Assembly (NCBI GenBank): GCA_934464775.1
Contig: CAKSKG010000023.1
Span: 1-33,854, forward strand
Source of the DNA: an uncultured Oscillospiraceae bacterium
GTDB taxonomy: Bacteria > Bacillota > Clostridia > Oscillospirales > Ruminococcaceae
Direction of reading: 5' to 3'
Length of the DNA: 33,854 nt
Part shown: positions 23,573 to 32,239 of the stretch, one piece after another
How the letters are laid out: every line of letters starts with the position of its first letter
How positions within the stretch are numbered: position 1 is the first letter of the stretch
The notes under the pieces: model-generated
What the model was told of the DNA's origin: nothing
Database searches by the model: none
Seen by the model: the letters and a program-made list of their open reading frames with translations, nothing else
Translations under genes and position numbers: made by a program

Positions 23573-25258
23573 TCAGTCGCCGATCCTGATATCAAGTATA
23601 GGCTCTGCAACGGAAGCGCCTGCGGGAACCATAGGCAGAACGTTGATGTCCTTGTCTATAACGCAGTTGATAAGAACGGGCTTGTTCAGTGCGATAGCCT
23701 TTTCAAGAGCAGGCTTTACTTCGCTCTTCTTTGTGACAGTGATGCCCTCGATGCCGAATGCCTTTGCAAGCATATCAAAGTCTGTGGGCTTTTCAAGTGT
23801 TGTCTGCGAGAAATGGCAGTTGTAGAAAAGTCTCTGCCACTGGCGAACCATTCCGAGAACGGAGTTGTTGAAAACCAGCTCGATAACGGGCAGCTGATAT
23901 TTTGCAAGTGTGGAAAGCTCGCTCATGTTCATGTAGAAGCTTCCGTCGCCTGCGATGTTCACAACGGTTCTGTCGGGATTGCCTACCTTGCTGCCTATTG
24001 CCGCACCGAGACCGTAGCCCATTGTGCCCAGTCCGCCCGAAGAAGCAAAGCTGCGCTCGGACTTGAAGCTGTAAAATTCGGCAGTCCACATCTGATGCTG
24101 ACCTACCTCTGTTGAGATGATAGCCTTGCCGTCGGTAAGCTCGCAGAGAGTTTCAAGAACATACTGGGGAAGAACAGCCTCGGGATCCTCGGAGCGCTGG
24201 CAGAGAGGATACTGTGCCTTCCATTCCTTTACCTGAGTCATCCATTCGGGGTGGGACTGCTGGGGGATAAGCTTGTTCAGCTCTGTGAGAACAAAGCCTG
24301 CGTCGCCCGAAATATATGCGTCAACACCCACGTTCTTGCCGATCTCGGCAGGATCTATTTCAATATGTACGATCTTTGTGTTCTTAGTGTTGTTCTCAAA
24401 GGATTTTGTGTTGCAGGTAACACGGTCGGAGAAGCGTGAGCCTACGACTACCATTACATCGCTGTTGATAAGCGCCTGAGCGGAAGCCTTTGTGCCGTGC
24501 ATTCCAAGCATACCCGTGTATCTTTCGTCGGTGTTGTCGAATGCGCACTGACCCATGAGGGAAAGGGAAACGGGAGCGTCAAGCAGCTCGGCAAACTTTT
24601 TCAGCTGTGAAACCGCATCGGAGGAAACAACACCGCCGCCTGCATAGATAAAGGGCTTCTTTGCGGACTTGATTATCTCAACAGCGGAATAAAGCTGATT
24701 TCTGTCCAGATTGAAGCTGTGACCCTCAAGAGGCTTGTGCTCAAACTCGCACTTTGCGGCTGTGATGTCCTTGGGGATATCTATAAGTACGGGACCCTTT
24801 CTGCCGTCATTTGCTATGAAGAAAGCTTCACGGATAACATCGGCAAGCAGATTTACGTCCTTGACGATGAAGTTGTGCTTTGTGATAGGCATTGTGATGC
24901 CTGTGATATCTACCTCCTGGAAGCTGTCAAGACCGAGAAGATCGGTGGTAACATTGCCTGTGATAGCCACCATGGGGATACTGTCCATATATGCGGTAGC
25001 GATACCTGTTACAAGGTTTGTCGCACCCGGACCGGAAGTTGCGATAACAACGCCTGTCTTGCCTGTTGTTCTGGAATAGCCGTCAGCCGCATGAGCTGCG
25101 TTCTGCTCGTGGGAGGTCAGAATATGAGTGATCCTGTCGCTGTAATTGTAAAGCTCCTCATAAATATTGAGGACAGCTCCGCCGGGGTAGCCGAAAACCG
25201 TATCCACGCCCTGCTCCAGCAGACATTCGAGGATTATCTGAGAACCGTTGAGAACCAT
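23573..25258 (-). CDS. ilvB: Acetolactate synthase, large (catalytic) subunit
   Basis: This thiamine diphosphate enzyme makes acetolactate or acetohydroxybutyrate, the first common step to valine, leucine and isoleucine. I start at MVLNGSQ (561 aa): AAAAGGAG lies 8 nt upstream (plus 25267-25274). The open frame continues 59 codons further without a ribosome site and through the promoter. FGYPGGAVLN and the catalytic Glu51 (SHEQNAAH) lie in the N-terminal PYR domain, and GDGSFYMN (G437-N444) is the ThDP/Mg motif of the C-terminal PP domain. No small regulatory subunit gene (ilvN) is adjacent; it may lie elsewhere, or this may be the catabolic type, though the sequence looks biosynthetic. Flanked by terminators, it appears monocistronic. 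Confidence 0.95.
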   Translation of the reverse strand: MVLNGSQIILECLLEQGVDTVFGYPGGAVLNIYEELYNYSDRITHILTSHEQNAAHAADGYSRTTGKTGVVIATSGPGATNLVTGIATAYMDSIPMVAITGNVTTDLLGLDSFQEVDITGITMPITKHNFIVKDVNLLADVIREAFFIANDGRKGPVLIDIPKDITAAKCEFEHKPLEGHSFNLDRNQLYSAVEIIKSAKKPFIYAGGGVVSSDAVSQLKKFAELLDAPVSLSLMGQCAFDNTDERYTGMLGMHGTKASAQALINSDVMVVVGSRFSDRVTCNTKSFENNTKNTKIVHIEIDPAEIGKNVGVDAYISGDAGFVLTELNKLIPQQSHPEWMTQVKEWKAQYPLCQRSEDPEAVLPQYVLETLCELTDGKAIISTEVGQHQMWTAEFYSFKSERSFASSGGLGTMGYGLGAAIGSKVGNPDRTVVNIAGDGSFYMNMSELSTLAKYQLPVIELVFNNSVLGMVRQWQRLFYNCHFSQTTLEKPTDFDMLAKAFGIEGITVTKKSEVKPALEKAIALNKPVLINCVIDKDINVLPMVPAGASVAEPILDIRIGD

Positions 25259-25290
25259 TGAAAAGACTCCTTTTATCTGATAAAATAAAG

Positions 25291-25310
25291 CTTTCACAGC
25301 ACAGTGAAAG
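25291..25310 (-). other. Small hairpin in the ilvB leader
   Basis: CTTTCAC (25291-25297) pairs with GTGAAAG (25304-25310) around a 6-nt loop. It lies about 17 nt from the ribosome site. There is no T-box or leader peptide that I can support in this short (about 75 nt) leader. Confidence 0.5.
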
Positions 25311-25340
25311 ATGTATAAATTATACATAATAATAAATACT

Positions 25341-25369
25341 ATTTTACAGCAAAATCGGCGTTTTGTCAA
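25341..25369 (-). promoter_or_regulatory. Promoter of ilvB
   Basis: On the minus strand TTGACA (plus 25364-25369), 17 nt, then TAAAAT (plus 25341-25346). Confidence 0.82.
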
Positions 25370-25443
25370 TATATTTTTTATTAATTCGGCAATTTTTTGC
25401 ATTAATGATTTTATGCATTGAATCGCACGGAGCATTATGCAGT

Positions 25444-25470
25444 AAAAAAGCCGCCCGATTAACGGACGGC
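25444..25470 (-). terminator. Terminator of spoVS
   Basis: On the minus strand GCCGTCCG pairs with CGGGCGGC (plus 25463-25470 with 25450-25457, one G-U pair) and is followed by six T. Confidence 0.88.
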
Positions 25471-25493
25471 GTAAATATCATATAAAACAAGTA

Positions 25494-25754
25494 TCAGCGG
25501 GCTTCGCAGATCAGCTTGATAGCCGTTCTGTCCTCGCCGTCGATAGTTATATTGGCGAATGTGGGGATACAGACAAGATCAATACCTACGGGAGCAAGGT
25601 ATCCTCTTGCAACGGCGATAGCCTTAACTGCCTGATTTGTAGCGCCTGCGCCCACAGCCTGAACTTCAACAGCTCCGTTTTCCTTAACAACGCTTGCAAC
25701 AGCGCCTGCCACTGAGTTCGGTGCAGATCTTGAAGAAACCTTTAAAACTTCCAT
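25494..25754 (-). CDS. spoVS: Stage V sporulation protein S
   Basis: This 86 aa protein has the same length as Bacillus SpoVS and its almost invariant sequence: MEVLKVSSRSAPNSVAGAVA, then GAGATNQAVKAIAVARGYLAPVG with the Alba-like RNA/DNA-binding surface. In Bacillus it affects spore coat assembly, cortex formation and septation. It lies 101 nt downstream of the YmdB-type gene in the same direction, the same order as in Bacillus, but has its own sigma-A-like promoter (25803-25831) and terminator. The ribosome site is GGAAGG about 11 nt before the ATG. Confidence 0.96.
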   Translation of the reverse strand: MEVLKVSSRSAPNSVAGAVASVVKENGAVEVQAVGAGATNQAVKAIAVARGYLAPVGIDLVCIPTFANITIDGEDRTAIKLICEAR

Positions 25755-25802
25755 AAAACATACCGCCTTCCGATGTGAATTTGCAGCTTTTTCTTATGAA
25801 AT

Positions 25803-25831
25803 ATTATACATCATACACGAACGGAATGCAA
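25803..25831 (-). promoter_or_regulatory. Promoter of spoVS
   Basis: On the minus strand TTGCAT (plus 25826-25831), 17 nt, then a perfect TATAAT (plus 25803-25808). It lies inside the gap between the YmdB-type gene and spoVS. I see no sigma-H pattern. Confidence 0.72.
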
Positions 25832-25855
25832 TAGAAGTATATGTTTTTCGGCATT

Positions 25856-26617
25856 TTATCTAACTATTAAACGTTTAATACTGTGGGATTTACCGTCTTT
25901 TTCGTTAAAGTCTATTATCACGCCGTTAAGGAACGGAGCCTCATCGGACTCAACGAATTTTTCGGGGAGATGAAAGCGCTGTTTTCTCACGGCGATCTCG
26001 GTCTTTACGCCCAGCACGGACAGCTCCGCACCGCACATTCCCACATCTGTGATATACGCTGTATGGTTTTTGAGAATGATCTCATCGGCGGTCATTACAT
26101 GGGTGTGGGTGCCGCAGACAGCTGTTACCCTTCCCGCAAGGTAATGACCCATTGCCTTTTTCTCGGAGGTAGCCTCGGCGTGGAAGTCCACGAAAATATT
26201 GGGAGTATCGATATCCTTGAGAATGCCGTCTATCACGGTGAAAGGATTATCCAGCGATTCCATGAATGCCGTTCCCATAAGATTAACGACCGCAAGTCGG
26301 AGGCGTCCCCTTTCGAGGATATACACGCCATGACCCGGAGCGCCCTCGGGATAATTTGCTGGGCGGATAATATTTGCGCATTCATCATAGCGGTTCATCA
26401 TTTCACGTCTGCGGAAGCAATGGTTTCCCGTGGTTATAACATCGGCGAAGCCCAGCATCTCGGTAGATGTGGGAGTGATGCCGTTGCCGTCGGCGGAATT
26501 TTCTCCGTTTACTATAACTATATCTATATCATTTTCCTTTTTGATATTATAAACCTTTGAAGCGGCGAATTTACAGCCTTTACTGCCGACTATATCGCCG
26601 AGGAAGAGAATTTTCAT
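25856..26617 (-). CDS. ymdB: YmdB-type metallophosphodiesterase (TIGR00282 family)
   Basis: This 253 aa enzyme belongs to the family of Bacillus YmdB, a cyclic nucleotide phosphodiesterase that influences biofilm and motility decisions. All blocks that carry the two metal ligands are present: GDIVG (D8), NGENSADGNGIT, TGNH, RPANYPEGAPG, DFHAEATSEK, GTHTHVMTAD and DVGM. One difference from Bacillus is TGNHCFRR where GNHTWDK is expected, next to the active site. AAAAGGAG lies about 9 nt before the ATG. It heads a ymdB-spoVS pair conserved across spore-formers. Confidence 0.93.
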   Translation of the reverse strand: MKILFLGDIVGSKGCKFAASKVYNIKKENDIDIVIVNGENSADGNGITPTSTEMLGFADVITTGNHCFRRREMMNRYDECANIIRPANYPEGAPGHGVYILERGRLRLAVVNLMGTAFMESLDNPFTVIDGILKDIDTPNIFVDFHAEATSEKKAMGHYLAGRVTAVCGTHTHVMTADEIILKNHTAYITDVGMCGAELSVLGVKTEIAVRKQRFHLPEKFVESDEAPFLNGVIIDFNEKDGKSHSIKRLIVR

Positions 26618-26645
26618 TTTTATACAGCTCCTTTTTATACTATAT

Positions 26646-26654
26646 ATTATAGCA
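26646..26654 (-). promoter_or_regulatory. Extended -10 promoter of ymdB
   Basis: On the minus strand TGCTATAAT, a full extended -10; no good -35 at normal spacing. Confidence 0.6.
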
Positions 26655-26730
26655 TTTTCTTGTTTTGTATTCGTTAATAAACAGTTAAAAATGGGGGAGA
26701 GGGGGGGAGTTTTATATGTTTGGGGTGGTT

Positions 26731-27655
26731 TTCATCTCTTAAATGATGTTTTTCAACTGCTTTGTTATTTGCTTATTGTGTATTGCTGTTAGTTTATAAT
26801 ATTTTGTAGTATGGTTTGCAACCATAGAGAAAGCGGAGTTTCCGCCTCCGGCGGGCAGAGAGATGAACCAAAAGGGGCGGGATAAATAAAAGCATAAGCA
26901 AAAATCGGGCACTCTCCGCAGGAGAGTATGCTCCCATTTAGGTTCTCTCTCTGCACTCTCTTTCCTTATCCCCCGCCCGATTTTTGAAATTCCATATCAT
27001 AAATTCTCTTTAGATTTACTTATGCCGACGGTACATAAAACGCTTTCAATTTTCTCTTTCAGTCGTGGCGCTCAACCGTCGGCTATTTGGTGTAGGAATT
27101 TCATCAAGTTATTTATTATAGTTGTCATTCTCAATCTTAAATTTTTCCGACGGGTCGCTTAGTGCTTATAGGTTGCAAGTAGCTGTTCCTATTTATATAC
27201 TAAGCGACCCGACGTATAAAATGAAGTGAAAAAAGAAAAGCCGATATTTTCAACATTTAAGGTTGAATATATCAGCTTTTACGTCGGTTGAGCGCACCAT
27301 AAAAAACAAGTAAATTATAAGCGTTGCACGAACCGTTATCATAATAAATCTAAAGACAGAGCAATAGCTGGTCTTGCAAAAATCGAGGCGGAGGAGTGGA
27401 TGGGTAAGGAATGAGAGTGCAGAGGGAAAACCTAAGGGTAAGGAGAAGGGAGATACTCTCCTGCGGAGAGTGCCTCGATTTTTGTTTGGAATTTTATTCA
27501 CCCCCTCTCCTTCGCCCTTTGGTGTTCCCTTTGCAAAACTTGAAGCTCATATGATACACATGTTAAAAAAATAAAAGTAAGCTTTTAACGAACATAAAAT
27601 TTGAAGGTGGTTAGAAACAGCCGATATTAAAATAAAAGTAAGCTTTTCACTAAGC
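26731..27655 (-). repeat. Large palindromic intergenic repeat, copy C (complete, reverse orientation)
   Basis: About 925 bp without a gene, lying between two divergent genes (ymdB, minus; hcp, plus). In plus coordinates: outer edge CTTAAATGATGTTTTTCAAC, TATGGTTTGCAACCATA hairpin (26811-26827) and P6 (26899-26910 with 26975-26986) with nested ACTCTCC/GGAGAGT (26911-26927). Then the GCCGACGGT block, the central stem (27151-27163 with 27199-27211, 13 bp), P3 (27237-27255 with 27263-27281, two mismatches) and P1 (27377-27389 with 27472-27484, 13 bp) with the same nested hairpin again (27455-27471). Last come GGTGTTCCCTTTGCAAAACT and two copies of AAAATAAAAGTAAGCTTTT-type 19-mers (27568-27586 and 27629-27647), 61 bp apart. 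Small open frames inside are not conserved between copies. Confidence 0.9.
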
Positions 27656-27745
27656 ACATAAATAAAATCCCCCTCCCATACGTATTTTCCCAAAAAAATA
27701 TGAAATAATATCAGTATAAATTTTCAAATCAAGGAGATGCAGAAA

Positions 27746-29314
27746 ATGAAAGATATGTTTTGCTTCCAGTGCCAGCAGACGGCACATAATACAGGCTGCG
27801 AGGGAAAGGCAGGCGTCTGCGGTAAAAAATCCGACTGCGCCAATTATCAGGACGAACTTGTCGGCGCTCTGATAGGTCTTGCAAGAGCCGCCGAAAACGG
27901 CAGACCCGATGAAAAGACCGACCGAATAATCATCGAGGGACTTTTCACTACAATAACAAACGTCAATTTCAATAACGTGACGGTGAAGAAAATGAAAACC
28001 GAGGCGGAAAATGAAAAACACCGAATAAACGGCGAAAAGTTTGAGGATTATGATATGGAAAACCTCTGGGACGGCAATGCAGATGTCCGTTCGCTGAAGT
28101 CTCTCATACTTTTCGGGCTGAAAGGTATGGCGGCTTATGCATATCATGCGCTGGCGCTGGGTATGACCGATAAGACCGTGAATGAGTTTTTCTATACGGC
28201 GCTCCGTGCTGTGGGAAGCGATGATACAGACGGCTTGTTGGAGCTTGTGCTGAAAACGGGTGAGGTGAATTACCGCTGTCTTGAGCTGCTGGATAAGGCG
28301 AATACCTCCGCTTACGGCGATCCCGTGCCTGTTGAAGTGCCGCTTACTATTGAAAAGGGTCCCTTTATCGTGGTGAGCGGTCATGATCTGCATGATATGA
28401 AGCTGCTGCTGGAGCAGACCGAGGGAAAGGGCATAAATATCTATACCCATAGTGAGATGCTTCCTGCCCATGGCTATCCCGAGCTGAAAAAATATCCTCA
28501 TCTGAAAGGAAATTTCGGTACGGGCTGGCAGAATCAGCAGTCCGAATTTCATAATATCCCTGCGCCTGTGCTGTTTACCACAAACTGCCTTATGCCTCTG
28601 AGACAGAGCTACTGCGACCGAGTGTTCACCACCTCTGTGGTGTCTTATCCCGATGTGACCCATATCGGTGAGGACAAGGATTTTACTCCCGTTATTGAAA
28701 AGGCGATTGAATGCGGCGGCTATGACGAGGATAAATTCATGACGGGAATGAACGGCGGACATACCGTAATGACGGGCTTCGGCCATGCGGCTGTGCTTTC
28801 CAATGCCGAGAAGATCATCGGGCTTATCAAGGCAGGAAAGATAAGCCATATATTCCTTATCGGCGGCTGTGACGGCGCATCTCCGAGCAGAAGCTATTAT
28901 ACCGATTTTGCAAAGCTCACCCCTCCCGATACGCTTATCCTTACTCTTGCCTGCGGAAAGTACCGCATAAACGATCTTGACCTCGGAACTATTGACGGAC
29001 TGCCCAGAATAATAGATGTTGGACAGTGCAACGATTCGTACAGTGCGATCAGGATAGCGTTGGCTCTGGCTGACGCTTTCGGCTGCGGAGTGAATGACCT
29101 GCCGCTGACCCTTGTGCTTTCGTGGTATGAGCAAAAGGCGGTTTGCGTGCTGCTCACGCTGCTTTATCTCGGCATAAAGGACATCTATTTGGGACCCACC
29201 GTGCCTGCGTTCGTTTCGGATAATGTAATGGGCGTTCTGTCGGATAAGTTTGGATTAAGGGCAGTTACAACTCCCGAAAATGACCTTGCGGAAATATTGA
29301 AAAAGAAAAGCTGA
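27746..29314 (+). CDS. hcp: Hydroxylamine reductase / hybrid cluster protein
   Basis: Hcp carries an Fe-S cluster and the Fe-S-O hybrid cluster and reduces hydroxylamine or nitric oxide, protecting anaerobes from nitrosative stress. The N terminus MKDMFCFQCQQTAHNTGC, continuing to GVCGKK, provides the Cys ligands of the first cluster. Hybrid-cluster blocks include the Cys in TTNCLMP, GGCDGASPSRSYY and ACGKYRIND, plus HTVMTGFGHAAV. I start at the ATG at 27746 (522 aa) because AAGGAG at 27731-27736 fits it; an ATG at 27737 overlaps the ribosome site. A -10-like TATAAA lies at 27715-27720. A strong terminator follows. Confidence 0.95.
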   Translation: MKDMFCFQCQQTAHNTGCEGKAGVCGKKSDCANYQDELVGALIGLARAAENGRPDEKTDRIIIEGLFTTITNVNFNNVTVKKMKTEAENEKHRINGEKFEDYDMENLWDGNADVRSLKSLILFGLKGMAAYAYHALALGMTDKTVNEFFYTALRAVGSDDTDGLLELVLKTGEVNYRCLELLDKANTSAYGDPVPVEVPLTIEKGPFIVVSGHDLHDMKLLLEQTEGKGINIYTHSEMLPAHGYPELKKYPHLKGNFGTGWQNQQSEFHNIPAPVLFTTNCLMPLRQSYCDRVFTTSVVSYPDVTHIGEDKDFTPVIEKAIECGGYDEDKFMTGMNGGHTVMTGFGHAAVLSNAEKIIGLIKAGKISHIFLIGGCDGASPSRSYYTDFAKLTPPDTLILTLACGKYRINDLDLGTIDGLPRIIDVGQCNDSYSAIRIALALADAFGCGVNDLPLTLVLSWYEQKAVCVLLTLLYLGIKDIYLGPTVPAFVSDNVMGVLSDKFGLRAVTTPENDLAEILKKKS

Positions 29315-29329
29315 TAAAAAAACGGCATA

Positions 29330-29372
29330 AAAAAAATCGGGCAGACTTTTTCACGTTCTGCCCGATTTTTTT
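29330..29372. terminator. Bidirectional terminator between hcp and uvrA
   Basis: A 16-bp stem (29330-29345 with 29357-29372) has seven A on one side and seven T on the other, serving both convergent genes. Its core AAAATCGGGC is the same as the base of hairpin P6 in the large repeats. Confidence 0.92.
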
Positions 29373-29386
29373 GTTTGCTGTGCTTA

Positions 29387-32218
29387 TCAGCGGTTTTCAA
29401 GTATGGGTTTGAGATAATATCCCGTGTATGAGCCGCTGCACTGTGCCACTTCCTCGGGAGTTCCCGCAGCAACGATCTCGCCGCCGCCCGAACCGCCCTC
29501 GGGTCCAAGGTCGATGATATAGTCCGCACTTTTGATTATGTCAAGATTATGCTCGATGACAAGCACGGTGTTTCCCGTGTCAACAAGCTGCTGGAGCACC
29601 TCCGTCAGCTTGTGTACATCGGCGGTGTGAAGTCCCGTTGTAGGCTCATCGAGAATATATATGGTCTTGCCCGTGGAGCGCTTTGAAAGCTCCGTTGCCA
29701 GCTTCACACGCTGAGCCTCGCCGCCCGAAAGGGTGGTTGCGGGCTGACCTATCTTGATGTAGCCAAGTCCCACGCTTTGCAGTGTTTTCAGCTTTCTTGC
29801 CAGCTTCGGCATAGCCGAGAAAAATTCAACGCCCTCGTCAACGGTCATTTCCAGCACGTCGTATATAGATTTGCCCTTGTATTTTACTTCAAGGGTTTCA
29901 CGGTTGTAGCGCTGTCCCTTGCAGACCTCGCAGGGAACGTAAACATCGGGCAGGAAGTGCATTTCTATCTTGATGATGCCGTCGCCCTGACAAGCCTCGC
30001 AGCGTCCGCCCTTTGTATTGAATGAAAATCTGCCGCTTGTATAGCCCCTCATCTTTGCATCGTTTGTCTCTGCGAAAAGCTCACGGATATCCGTGAAAAG
30101 TCCCGTGTATGTGGCGGGATTGGAGCGGGGAGTCCTGCCGATAGGCGACTGGTCGATGTTTATTACCTTGTCGAGATATTCAAGACCCTCCATGTCGCCG
30201 AATTTTCCCGCACGCACCTTTGCACGGTTCAGCTTTCCCGCAAGATTCTTATAAATGATCTCGTTCACAAGTGAGGATTTTCCCGAACCCGAAACGCCCG
30301 TAACGCAGGTGAATGTTCCGAGGGGGATCTTTACGGTGACATTTTTCAGATTATGCTCCGTGGCATTTTTTACGGTGAGATAATTTCCGTTTCCGCTGCG
30401 GCGCACCTCGGGAACGGGGATCTTCCGCTTTCCGCTGAGATACTGACCCGTTATTGAGCGTTCGCATTTTATGATATCGTCAACTGTTCCGCAGGCAACT
30501 ATCTCGCCGCCGTGAACTCCCGCATACGGTCCGATATCCACGATATAATCTGCGGCACGCATGGTATCCTCGTCATGCTCAACAACTATAAGGGTGTTTC
30601 CAAGATCACGGAGACGCTTCATCGTTGCTATGAGCTTGTCGTTGTCACGCTGGTGAAGTCCGATAGACGGCTCGTCCAGAATATACAGCACGCCGATAAG
30701 CGAAGAGCCTATCTGCGTTGCAAGACGGATACGCTGGCTCTCGCCGCCCGAAAGCGTGCCTGCGGAGCGTGAAAGTGTGAGATATTCCAGTCCGACGCTT
30801 TTCAGGAAGCCCAGACGTGAGCGTATCTCCTTGATTATTCTTGCGCCGATAAGCTGTTCTCGTTCGGTAAGCTCAAGATTGTCAAAGAAGTCGAGGCAGT
30901 CCGTTACGGACATATCCGTAAGCTCGGCGATGTTCAGTCCGCCGACGGTAACGGCAAGGCTCTCCTTTTTCAGACGCTTTCCCTTGCAGTCGGGGCATTC
31001 CTCTTCCGTCATAACGTCCTGTATCTCCGCACGGCTGAATTCGGAATTTGTTTCCTTGAAGCGGCGCTCAAGATTGTGGACGATGCCCTCAAAGGGCTGC
31101 ATATACGTTCCGCCGCCGTACATTTCCGCACGGTGTATTTTGATCTTTGTCTCACCAGTGCCGTACATAAGCGCATGGATAAATTCCTCGGGCAGATCCT
31201 TGACGGGAGTGTCGATAGATACGCCGTAATACTGTCCCAGTCCGCGGTAATACATCATAGCAAACGAGTTGGTGTCAACGGTATTCCAGCCCATAGCCTT
31301 GACTGCGCCCTTGCTGAGGGCAAGCTCCTTGTTGGGAATGATAAGGTCGGGGTCGATCTTGCTGAAATATCCAAGTCCAGTACATTTTTCGCAGGCGCCG
31401 AAAGGATTGTTGAACGAGAACATTCTGGGAGTAAGCTCCTCCACGGAAACGCCATGCTCGGGGCAGGCATAATTCTGTGAGAACAGCATTTCCTCGCCGC
31501 CGATAACGTCAACTATCAGCAGACCGCCCGAAAGGTTCATTACCGTTTCGATACTGTCCGTCAGGCGTGTGGACATATCGGGCTTCACCACAAGACGGTC
31601 AACAACTATCTCGATATTGTGCTTCTTGTTTTTTTCAAGCTTTATCTCTTCGGAGAGATCGTATATAACGCCGTCGCAGCGGACTCTTACAAAGCCCGAC
31701 TTTTTGGCTCTTTCAAGCTCCTTGACGTGTTCGCCCTTGCGGCCTCTGATAACGGGGGCAAGGAGCTGTATTTTTGTTTTTTCGGGCAGAGCCATGATCT
31801 GATCCACGATCTGATCAACGGTCTGCTGTTTTATCTCACGTCCGCATACAGGGCAGTGGGGAATGCCTATGCGTGCATAGAGCAGACGGAGATAATCGTA
31901 TATCTCTGTAACTGTTCCCACGGTGGAGCGTGGGTTTCTGGAGGTGGTTTTCTGGTCAATGGAGATAGCGGGGGAAAGACCCTCAATAGAATCTACATCG
32001 GGCTTTTCCATTTGTCCCATGAACATTCTTGCGTATGAGGACAGGCTTTCCATATATCGGCGCTGACCGTCCGCAAAGATCGTATCAAAAGCAAGAGAGG
32101 ATTTTCCCGAGCCCGAAAGTCCCGTCATAACGATAAGGCTGTCACGGGGCAGTTCTAAGCTGACATTTTTCAGATTATGTTCTCTTGCGCCTTTTATGAT
32201 TATCTTATTTTCTTTCAT
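29387..32218 (-). CDS. uvrA: Excinuclease ABC subunit A
   Basis: UvrA finds bulky DNA lesions and loads UvrB in nucleotide excision repair. This 943 aa protein has the full layout: first Walker A GLSGSGKSS (about 33-41), a zinc module with CPVCGRE, the UvrB-binding and insertion domains, an LSGGESQRIRLATQ signature, then the second ATPase with GVSGSGKSS (about 640-648). The second zinc finger is CEACQGDG to CEVCKGQR, followed by LSGGEAQRVKLA and ILDEPTTGLH. It lies 21 nt downstream of radC on the same strand. The ribosome site AAAGGA is about 13 nt from the ATG, rather far. I see no LexA box nearby. Confidence 0.98.
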   Translation of the reverse strand: MKENKIIIKGAREHNLKNVSLELPRDSLIVMTGLSGSGKSSLAFDTIFADGQRRYMESLSSYARMFMGQMEKPDVDSIEGLSPAISIDQKTTSRNPRSTVGTVTEIYDYLRLLYARIGIPHCPVCGREIKQQTVDQIVDQIMALPEKTKIQLLAPVIRGRKGEHVKELERAKKSGFVRVRCDGVIYDLSEEIKLEKNKKHNIEIVVDRLVVKPDMSTRLTDSIETVMNLSGGLLIVDVIGGEEMLFSQNYACPEHGVSVEELTPRMFSFNNPFGACEKCTGLGYFSKIDPDLIIPNKELALSKGAVKAMGWNTVDTNSFAMMYYRGLGQYYGVSIDTPVKDLPEEFIHALMYGTGETKIKIHRAEMYGGGTYMQPFEGIVHNLERRFKETNSEFSRAEIQDVMTEEECPDCKGKRLKKESLAVTVGGLNIAELTDMSVTDCLDFFDNLELTEREQLIGARIIKEIRSRLGFLKSVGLEYLTLSRSAGTLSGGESQRIRLATQIGSSLIGVLYILDEPSIGLHQRDNDKLIATMKRLRDLGNTLIVVEHDEDTMRAADYIVDIGPYAGVHGGEIVACGTVDDIIKCERSITGQYLSGKRKIPVPEVRRSGNGNYLTVKNATEHNLKNVTVKIPLGTFTCVTGVSGSGKSSLVNEIIYKNLAGKLNRAKVRAGKFGDMEGLEYLDKVINIDQSPIGRTPRSNPATYTGLFTDIRELFAETNDAKMRGYTSGRFSFNTKGGRCEACQGDGIIKIEMHFLPDVYVPCEVCKGQRYNRETLEVKYKGKSIYDVLEMTVDEGVEFFSAMPKLARKLKTLQSVGLGYIKIGQPATTLSGGEAQRVKLATELSKRSTGKTIYILDEPTTGLHTADVHKLTEVLQQLVDTGNTVLVIEHNLDIIKSADYIIDLGPEGGSGGGEIVAAGTPEEVAQCSGSYTGYYLKPILENR

Positions 32219-32239
32219 TTTGCAATGTGTGTCCTTTCA

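Noticed and set aside
25259..25340. T-box or other amino-acid riboswitch before ilvB
   Set aside because: The leader is only about 75 nt with one small hairpin; no T-box sequence or terminator/antiterminator pair is seen.
25259..25435. Upstream extension of ilvB by 59 codons
   Set aside because: It would cross the promoter and leader hairpin, has no ribosome site and does not resemble acetolactate synthase; the ATG at 25256-25258 has a strong site.
27374..27574. Short open frames inside the large repeats (also around 20176-20373 and 33219-33488) as possible element-encoded proteins
   Set aside because: They run through the hairpins, have no ribosome site, and their frames and lengths are not kept between copies.
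26731..27655. CRISPR array
   Set aside because: Repeated blocks are not regularly spaced around unique spacers; the structure is palindromic and no cas gene is nearby.
27650..29134. A 494-codon minus-strand frame opposite hcp
   Set aside because: hcp is unmistakable on the plus strand; the antisense frame has no family features and its start lies inside hcp.
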